A stretch of DNA of 64,000 nucleotides, taken from the NCBI GenBank assembly GCA_030426355.1, contig JAUHYQ010000001.1, positions 372,001-436,000 on the forward strand, in the 5' to 3' direction. The notes under the pieces are model-generated. The model saw only the letters and a program-made list of their open reading frames with translations, was not told where the DNA came from and did no database searches. Each line of letters begins with the position of its first letter. Position 1 is the stretch's first letter. Both the position numbers and the translations under genes were made by a program. Below are positions 59,399-64,000 of this stretch, one piece after another. The DNA comes from Gammaproteobacteria bacterium (lineage in GTDB: Bacteria > Pseudomonadota > Gammaproteobacteria > Steroidobacterales > GCA-2729495).

Positions 59399-60298
59399 AT
59401 GCACCGTTTCATGTTGCGAATATTGACCCCCCTGTTCCTGCTGCCGGGCGTGTTACTCGCTGGCGGACACACCGGCGCAGGCGCACCTGACAATGCTTTG
59501 AGCGACGACGAGCGCGCGGCATTAATCACATACTTTGAAGACTTTGTCGGCGGCATGGACGACAAATATTTCGGTCAGGTCGCTAACATGAATGACAACG
59601 CGGACGTCGAAGACCGCACTGCCGTCACCGAATACTCCGATTTTGACCTGCGCGTTGCCCGCGGCGACGTCATGGAAAAGGCCGGGCGCATGTTGTCCTT
59701 TGGCAAAAAACAATCACCGGGTCGCGGCGATGGCGTGCTGACGTGGGGGCGTTTTTATTCGCTCGACATGCACCCTAAAACACCGCTGGTCGGCATGTTG
59801 CACGCAACCATAGTCATGCAAACGTTTGCCGACGGTTCGGTGCAAACCGGCGGCTGGCTGGGCGTAATGCCCGGCACAAGACTTGAACCCGATCTGGCCT
59901 TGCTTAAAAAAGTTACCGACGACTACTTTGCCAAAGCCGGCAAAGACCCCACGCTGTATCGCAAACTGATCTGCAAAGGTACGGATGACACCGTAGCGGA
60001 GTTTCGTCGTCGGCCGGCTTGCTCCGGCGTCAGCTTTTACGGGCCGCCGGTGTACCGTGGCGACCCGGAAGCCAGCATCCGCTTTATCGCCGGCTTGTTT
60101 GACGCGTTCGTCGGCACTTACATGGACATCGTTCGCGAACGCGCCGATGACGCGTTCACCGCCGCCGATATCAAGGCACAGGATGACATGCGCCGGCGGT
60201 GGCTGATCGACCAGCTGTTCTCCGACCCTTTTGCCAGTGCCATCGTGCCGTTTGATGTGTGGAGCTTTGCGAACAACCCGCCGGTCATCAAGTTCTGA
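59399..60298 (+). CDS. Exported HemF-like protein (divergent coproporphyrinogen oxidase relative)
   Basis: This 299-residue protein has a signal peptide (through about residue 22), followed by a region that tracks oxygen-dependent coproporphyrinogen III oxidase HemF in order. GDVMEKAGRMLS aligns with GNVFEKAGVNVS, SLDMHPKTPLVGMLHA with SLVIHPRNPHAPTVHM, DPTLYRKLICKGTDD with DPALYPRFKKWCDDY, and FVGTYMDIVRERADDAFTAADIKAQDDMRRRW with [28 protein letters not shown]. The HemF hallmarks GGGADLTP and GIFFDDL are replaced by GGWLGVMPG and GVSFYGPPV, so the catalytic Asp is missing. HemF is cytosolic, which makes an exported relative odd. It may bind a porphyrin or another ligand without oxidising coproporphyrinogen. 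Confidence 0.62.
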   Translation: MHRFMLRILTPLFLLPGVLLAGGHTGAGAPDNALSDDERAALITYFEDFVGGMDDKYFGQVANMNDNADVEDRTAVTEYSDFDLRVARGDVMEKAGRMLSFGKKQSPGRGDGVLTWGRFYSLDMHPKTPLVGMLHATIVMQTFADGSVQTGGWLGVMPGTRLEPDLALLKKVTDDYFAKAGKDPTLYRKLICKGTDDTVAEFRRRPACSGVSFYGPPVYRGDPEASIRFIAGLFDAFVGTYMDIVRERADDAFTAADIKAQDDMRRRWLIDQLFSDPFASAIVPFDVWSFANNPPVIKF

Positions 60299-60810
60299 TG
60301 CCGACGCCGGACTCGCTGCCAAACCACCCGTTCTGGAACTATTCGTTGCGGCTTTACGCGCAACCGGGCGTGAGCGACGCTTGTCTGCGACTGCAGGACG
60401 AGCACGGTCTGGACGTTAACCTGGTGTTGTTCTGCATCTGGTCAGGGCTGGCCGGGCCCGGACAAATCACGCCGGATGAACTGAACTCGGCCATTGCGCG
60501 TGCCGGGAACTGGCAGAAGAACGTGGTGGAACCCATCCGCAAAATTCGCCGCACCCTCAAGCATGATTCGCTCGGCGCCAGTGATGATCTGGTGCAGTAT
60601 TTTCGCCCGCGCGCGCAAGCGCTCGAACTGGACGGTGAACACGTCGAGCAACTGATACTCGCATCACTGGTGCCGCTGGAACGTGGCAGGCAAGGTCGCG
60701 ATGCTGCCCGGCATAATCTGCAGAACTACCTGGATCGCTGCGCCATCTGCGAAGGCAGTGAGGCGCTGGCGCTTGTTGAGATCGTGCTTGGTAAGGCGAT
60801 GGGAGAATAA
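60298..60810 (+). CDS. TIGR02444-family protein (DUF2390)
   Basis: This 170-residue cytoplasmic protein fits the DUF2390/TIGR02444 family: FWNYSLRLYAQPGVSDACLRLQDEHGLDVNLVLFCIW near the start and a helical, acidic second half. Its function is unknown. The ATG shares bases with the stop of the HemF-like gene (TGATG). The next gene, encoding a membrane protein, starts directly after its stop, so this is a compact operon. Confidence 0.88.
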   Translation: MPTPDSLPNHPFWNYSLRLYAQPGVSDACLRLQDEHGLDVNLVLFCIWSGLAGPGQITPDELNSAIARAGNWQKNVVEPIRKIRRTLKHDSLGASDDLVQYFRPRAQALELDGEHVEQLILASLVPLERGRQGRDAARHNLQNYLDRCAICEGSEALALVEIVLGKAMGE

Positions 60811-61266
60811 ATGATGCTGAATGTATCCACCGGCCGTTTTATCTGGACCTTTCTGGTGGGCTTTTTTGTTTGCAGCAACCTGAACTGGGGCATCGCCGAG
60901 TTCTTTTTGAACGACTGGTCGGCGTCGCGGTTTGACGGGTTTCTGCGCTCGGGTGAGAACGCCGCTTCGGGTGCCGCCATTGCCCGCATGACTTTTGGCT
61001 TCATGATCCCTTTGTTTGTGTCGGCGTGGTGGTTTTCAACCACGGATAAACCCGCGGGCTGGGTGGCCCGTGCGATTTATACCGGCACGCTGGTCAGCGT
61101 CGCCGCGTTTTTTGGCACCTACACTTTTATATCCGGCTGGGGCAACGTGAACTGGTGGCCGCTGATGGTCACTGCCGCCTGCGACACGGTCAGCATTGTG
61201 CCGGGCACGCTGTTGATTGGCTGGTTACAGCAGCTCAATGCAAAGTCTGCGAACACGGCACATTAA
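60811..61266 (+). CDS. Four-helix membrane protein of unknown function
   Basis: This 151-residue protein has about four membrane helices (8-26, 62-82, 86-108 and 116-138) and no recognised motif. It belongs to the operon of the HemF-like and DUF2390 genes. Its last residues, LNAKSANTAH, and its stop codon lie within a fragment that is homologous, on the other strand, to the end of the 55-residue gene at 43.9 kb. The C terminus has thus been replaced or extended by a foreign piece. Confidence 0.75.
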   Translation: MMLNVSTGRFIWTFLVGFFVCSNLNWGIAEFFLNDWSASRFDGFLRSGENAASGAAIARMTFGFMIPLFVSAWWFSTTDKPAGWVARAIYTGTLVSVAAFFGTYTFISGWGNVNWWPLMVTAACDTVSIVPGTLLIGWLQQLNAKSANTAH

Positions 61267-61286
61267 CCAGTAGCTGCTGCAATCAC
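61233..61286 (-). pseudogene. Orphan 3' end of the 55-residue gene
   Basis: On the minus strand this stretch reads LQQLLVNVPCSQTLH and a stop, against LQQLLVNVPCSWTLH at the end of the gene at 43.86-44.03 kb. About 45 of 52 bases agree. A TGA lies directly upstream in frame and no start codon precedes it, so it is a relic. It overlaps the 3' end of the plus-strand membrane-protein gene. Confidence 0.7.
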
Positions 61287-61360
61287 GTGCTACAAAGGCT
61301 CAGGCGGCCAAAGCATCGTCAATGACACAGGCTGCTCCGCTAAGCCATAAGGAAGGGTTT

Positions 61361-61930
61361 ATGAAATCCCGAATCGCCGAATTACTGGAAGAAATCCGTG
61401 AGCGCGAGGAAGAACTCGAAACGCTCGTCAGAAAGCAACACACCTTGTTCTTCTACAAACTCGAAGACGGCAAAGTTCGCTTCGAGGAAGCCATACGAGA
61501 AGCGCAGAAAAAACTCAAAGTCGGCTCATTACGCTGGCTTTGGGAAAGTAATCCACGCAATGTGCTGTCTGCTCCGGTGATATACAGCATGATCATTCCG
61601 TTCGCGTTTCTTGACCTGTGCATCACTCTCTACCAGTGGCTGTGTTTTCCGCTGTATAAAATAGCCAAGGTCAAACGCGGTGATTACATTGCAATAGACC
61701 GGCATCACCTGCCCTACCTGAACAGTATCGAAAAACTCAACTGCACCTACTGTGGGTATATCAATGGACTGGTGGCTTACAGCCGCGAGATCGTGGCGCG
61801 CACCGAGCAGTACTGGTGCCCGATCAAACATGCGCACAAGGTGCTCGGCACGCATGATCGCTACGCGCAATTCGCTGAGTTCGGTGATGCAGAAGCGTAT
61901 CAGGACGCCCTCGGCCGGCGGAACACCTAG
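61361..61930 (+). CDS. Membrane-associated protein with coiled coil and Cys pairs
   Basis: This 189-residue protein begins with a charged coiled coil (residues 1-35, LLEEIREREEELETLVRKQ). A hydrophobic segment follows (about 68-95, IYSMIIPFAFLDLCITLYQWLCFPLY), then a C-terminal part with NCTYCGYINGLVAYSREIVARTEQYWCPIKHA, in which C-x2-C and a later Cys/His could bind a metal. This conserved pattern recurs in uncharacterised proteobacterial proteins. ATG 61361 has AAGGAAGGG upstream; the 13-residue longer frame lacks support. It ends convergently with the Rieske gene, overlapping by 4 bases. Confidence 0.78.
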   Translation: MKSRIAELLEEIREREEELETLVRKQHTLFFYKLEDGKVRFEEAIREAQKKLKVGSLRWLWESNPRNVLSAPVIYSMIIPFAFLDLCITLYQWLCFPLYKIAKVKRGDYIAIDRHHLPYLNSIEKLNCTYCGYINGLVAYSREIVARTEQYWCPIKHAHKVLGTHDRYAQFAEFGDAEAYQDALGRRNT

Positions 61931-62841
61931 CGCGAATAGTGCGCGCGATGCAGCTTGCGGTAAGCAATGACAGGCGCATCGCTGGGCAACAGTTTTTCTT
62001 CGCTGGCCGTTAACACGTCGCCCGGTATCTGGCTGGCGACAATCGGCCAGTCTTCACGAAACACCAGGTACTGCGAAAAGCGCGTGTAAAAATCCATCAG
62101 CCAGTTGATACCGGGCACCGGCAGTCGATACCAACTGCGCCCGTACACATAAGTGTGACTGTCATCCACCGGCACGAACACCAGCCCAAACATGAAGCGC
62201 GGCGCAAGCCGCAGCAACCAACGGTTCGGGTATAAAAACTCAAGGCTCTGATGCGGTTTGCCGTCCTGCATAAGGTGTGCACGAAAACCGCCGGGCACGT
62301 CTTCCATTTCGATAGCGGTCTGCCAGCCCTTCTTGAAACGACCGATGGTCGTCTTATGCACGAACGGCAGATGACTGAAGTCGCAGACGTTCTCAATGCA
62401 ACGTGTGTAATGCGCATTCCACAATGTCGCGGCATCGCCGTGGCGCATCGGCAAGGTGTCGGGGTGCTGCGGCACGGCCGGATATTCACCGGTTGGCTGC
62501 GGCCCGCGCCAGATCCACAGGTAGCCATCCGCTTCGCGGACGGGAATGGTGGCGACACAAAGCTCATCGGGAATCGCAAAGTTCTGTTCCACCGGCACGC
62601 GCGTGCAACGCCCGTCAACGCCGAATTCCAGACCGTGAAACGGGCAGGCAATACTGTCACCCTGCACCGAGCCGAGACTCAGCGCGGCACCCCGATGCGG
62701 GCAACGATCGCGCATGCACACCGCTGTATCGCCGGCGCGCCAGAACACCAATCGCTCACCAAAGCGCACGCGACTGATGGGCTTGCGCCCCAGTTCCGTG
62801 GCATCCACTACCGGCCACCAGTTACCTTTGACGGGATTCAT
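61927..62841 (-). CDS. Rieske-domain oxygenase
   Basis: This 304-residue non-haem iron oxygenase has an N-terminal Rieske domain with Cys47-x-His49 (RCPHRGA) and Cys66-x2-His69 (ACPFHGL). The catalytic part carries ENVCDFSHLPFVHKTTIG, where Asp and the two His can bind the iron. It is shorter than the Rieske oxygenase at 48.7 kb and resembles the vanillate-demethylase/chlorophyllide-a-oxygenase branch rather than the aromatic dioxygenases. No reductase gene is adjacent. It is divergent from the MFS gene at the window end. Confidence 0.9.
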   Translation of the reverse strand: MNPVKGNWWPVVDATELGRKPISRVRFGERLVFWRAGDTAVCMRDRCPHRGAALSLGSVQGDSIACPFHGLEFGVDGRCTRVPVEQNFAIPDELCVATIPVREADGYLWIWRGPQPTGEYPAVPQHPDTLPMRHGDAATLWNAHYTRCIENVCDFSHLPFVHKTTIGRFKKGWQTAIEMEDVPGGFRAHLMQDGKPHQSLEFLYPNRWLLRLAPRFMFGLVFVPVDDSHTYVYGRSWYRLPVPGINWLMDFYTRFSQYLVFREDWPIVASQIPGDVLTASEEKLLPSDAPVIAYRKLHRAHYSR

Positions 62842-62962
62842 GCGGGCATTCTAGCGTTTTGTGCTCTTAAAGCATCCAACCCGCCCTTCCCGGCGAATCC
62901 TCAGTATGATCCGCGACTCGGAAATGTCTCCCTGCCCGCTCCCCAAGGACTAACCTCAACCC

Positions 62963-64000
62963 ATGGATGAAGCAACGCGCCGCAAGGCGCTACTGGCCCT
63001 GCTGTTGTCCGGCGTGCTGATGGGCGCGCTGGACCTGGCCATCATCGGCCCCGCCCTGCCCGCCATTCAGGCGCAGTTCGGCATGGAAACCCGCGGCCTG
63101 GCGTGGCTGTTTAACTTGTATGTGCTAGGGCAACTCATAGGCACACCCATTCTGGCCAAGCTGTCGGATCGGCTCGGGCCGCGACCGGTCTACATCAGCA
63201 GCATCGCGTTATTCGCGTTCGGTTCCTTGTTAATGGTGCTGGGGCAAAATCCGTTGTGGCTGTTCATCGGTCGCGCGGTGCAGGGCTTTGGCGGCGCGGG
63301 TATCTTTCCGGTAGCGGTGAAAGTAATTGGCGACGTGTTTCCGCCGCAGCAACAAGGCGGCGCACTGGGTCTGCTCGGCGCGGTCTTCGGACTGGCGTTT
63401 CTGATCGGGCCGGTGCTCGGCGGTTTGCTACTGAATTACGGCTGGCAATGGCTGTTCCTGATTAACGTACCGATTGCGGCACTGCTCATTCTGGGAGCAT
63501 GGCGACTGGTGCCCAAAGGGACGCTCGGCCAGGATCACAAAGCCTTCGACGGTCGCGGTGCGGTGACGTTGTCCGTTGCCCTGGCTGCGCTGGCCATTGC
63601 CGTCACGAACTTTGATGCCAGTGCGCCGCTGTCCAGCCTGCAAGCCACCGCCGTCTGGCCGTTCCTGCTAACGACCGCGATCTTTTTGCCAACCTTCTGG
63701 CAAATCGAAAAACGTGCGATTGATCCGATCATCCGGCCGGCCTTTTTCAAGCAATCGCAAATTGCGATTGCCACGACCATCTCGCTCGGGCTCGGCGCCA
63801 TGCAGTCAGCTTCGGCGTTTTATCCGGCGCTGGCTGTCGCCGCGCTCGGCGTGACCGATGCGAACGCTGCGTGGCTGCTGTTACCCGGCATTCTGGTCAC
63901 GACAGCGGCTTCGCCAACCGCCGGCATGCTGATCAACCGGCTCGGCGCCAAGGTACTGGTGGTGTTCGGCCTGAGCTTTATTGCAGGTGGGTACTTGCTG
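62963..64000 (+). CDS. MFS exporter, DHA-type (3' end beyond the window)
   Basis: The first 346 residues of a major-facilitator drug/proton antiporter are present, and the frame runs off the window. The first helices read LLSGVLMGALDLAIIGPALPAIQAQFG with motif D1-like LDxAIIxxALP. Motif A is GTPILAKLSDRLGPRPVYI and motif C is GLAFLIGPVLGG. These are the hallmarks of DHA1/DHA2 multidrug exporters, most likely the 14-helix DHA2 type. It is not closely related to the four MFS paralogs elsewhere in the window. The start is ATG 62963. Confidence 0.9.
   Translation, partial: MDEATRRKALLALLLSGVLMGALDLAIIGPALPAIQAQFGMETRGLAWLFNLYVLGQLIGTPILAKLSDRLGPRPVYISSIALFAFGSLLMVLGQNPLWLFIGRAVQGFGGAGIFPVAVKVIGDVFPPQQQGGALGLLGAVFGLAFLIGPVLGGLLLNYGWQWLFLINVPIAALLILGAWRLVPKGTLGQDHKAFDGRGAVTLSVALAALAIAVTNFDASAPLSSLQATAVWPFLLTTAIFLPTFWQIEKRAIDPIIRPAFFKQSQIAIATTISLGLGAMQSASAFYPALAVAALGVTDANAAWLLLPGILVTTAASPTAGMLINRLGAKVLVVFGLSFIAGGYLL

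Overview
The window reads as chromosomal DNA of a GC-rich, probably marine gammaproteobacterium. The YbiT-type ABC-F protein, the agmatine pathway (AguA/AguB), TonB/ECF signalling, Rieske oxygenases and above all a complete proteobacterial dedicated sortase (Pds) system point that way. No species can be fixed from the sequence alone. No rRNA, tRNA, integrase or attachment site was recognised. Both ends cut through genes: ybiT on the left and a major-facilitator exporter on the right.

Layout. 1-12 kb: ybiT, a REP-associated tyrosine transposase (RAYT), two paralogous MFS transporters, a SEC-C zinc mini-protein, a CsoR/InrS-like metal sensor with its operator and a His-rich cation exporter, agmatine degradation, an M23 peptidase, and a TonB-dependent receptor with a small metal-locus protein. 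12-18.6 kb: the Pds sortase system, with histidine kinase, response regulator and OmpA-like protein on the minus strand and the VIT/VWA sortase target plus class GN sortase on the plus strand. 18.6-25.8 kb: a cation exchanger, a patatin, a PadR regulator with three evenly spaced operators, and a tonB / VWA lipoprotein / ECF sigma / anti-sigma-like operon whose non-receptor proteins carry TonB-box-like motifs. 25.8-27.9 kb: a YaiI-type protein, a fragment of ybiT, and three small lipoproteins.

27.9-42.7 kb is a defence island, partly AT-richer than its surroundings. Read on the minus strand from 41.8 kb down, it holds a MotA-like / MotB-OmpA-like / HNH cassette (the layout of type II Zorya), then hsdR, hsdS, a DGQR-motif protein overlapping a HEPN-motif protein, an AbiC-like gene broken by one in-frame TGA, hsdM, an Mrr-like nuclease and a DUF3883-like nuclease. 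Most junctions are overlaps or very short gaps, so the whole stretch may be one or two transcripts. A divergent small nuclease-like gene borders it.

42.8-64 kb: a metallophosphoesterase with a 55-residue upstream partner, yhgN, an exported unknown with a HiPIP partner, an MFS/monooxygenase/Rieske cluster, a large FG-GAP/thrombospondin-repeat protein, a TetR-regulated mddA-like methyltransferase with two matching operators, a drug/metabolite transporter, and a cluster of exported or membrane unknowns. One of these appears to be a divergent, secreted relative of coproporphyrinogen oxidase HemF.

Two genome-wide themes stand out. First, a palindromic REP family (TGGGGTCAGAGTAA and its complement) occurs at eight loci beside its likely RAYT mobiliser and supplies the stop codon, and a Gly-Ser-Glu tail, to four genes. 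Second, several tiny fragments of gene ends (ybiT 5' end, an MFS 5' end, an hslR-like 3' end, the 3' end of the 55-residue gene) lie in intergenic gaps as traces of partial duplication and decay.
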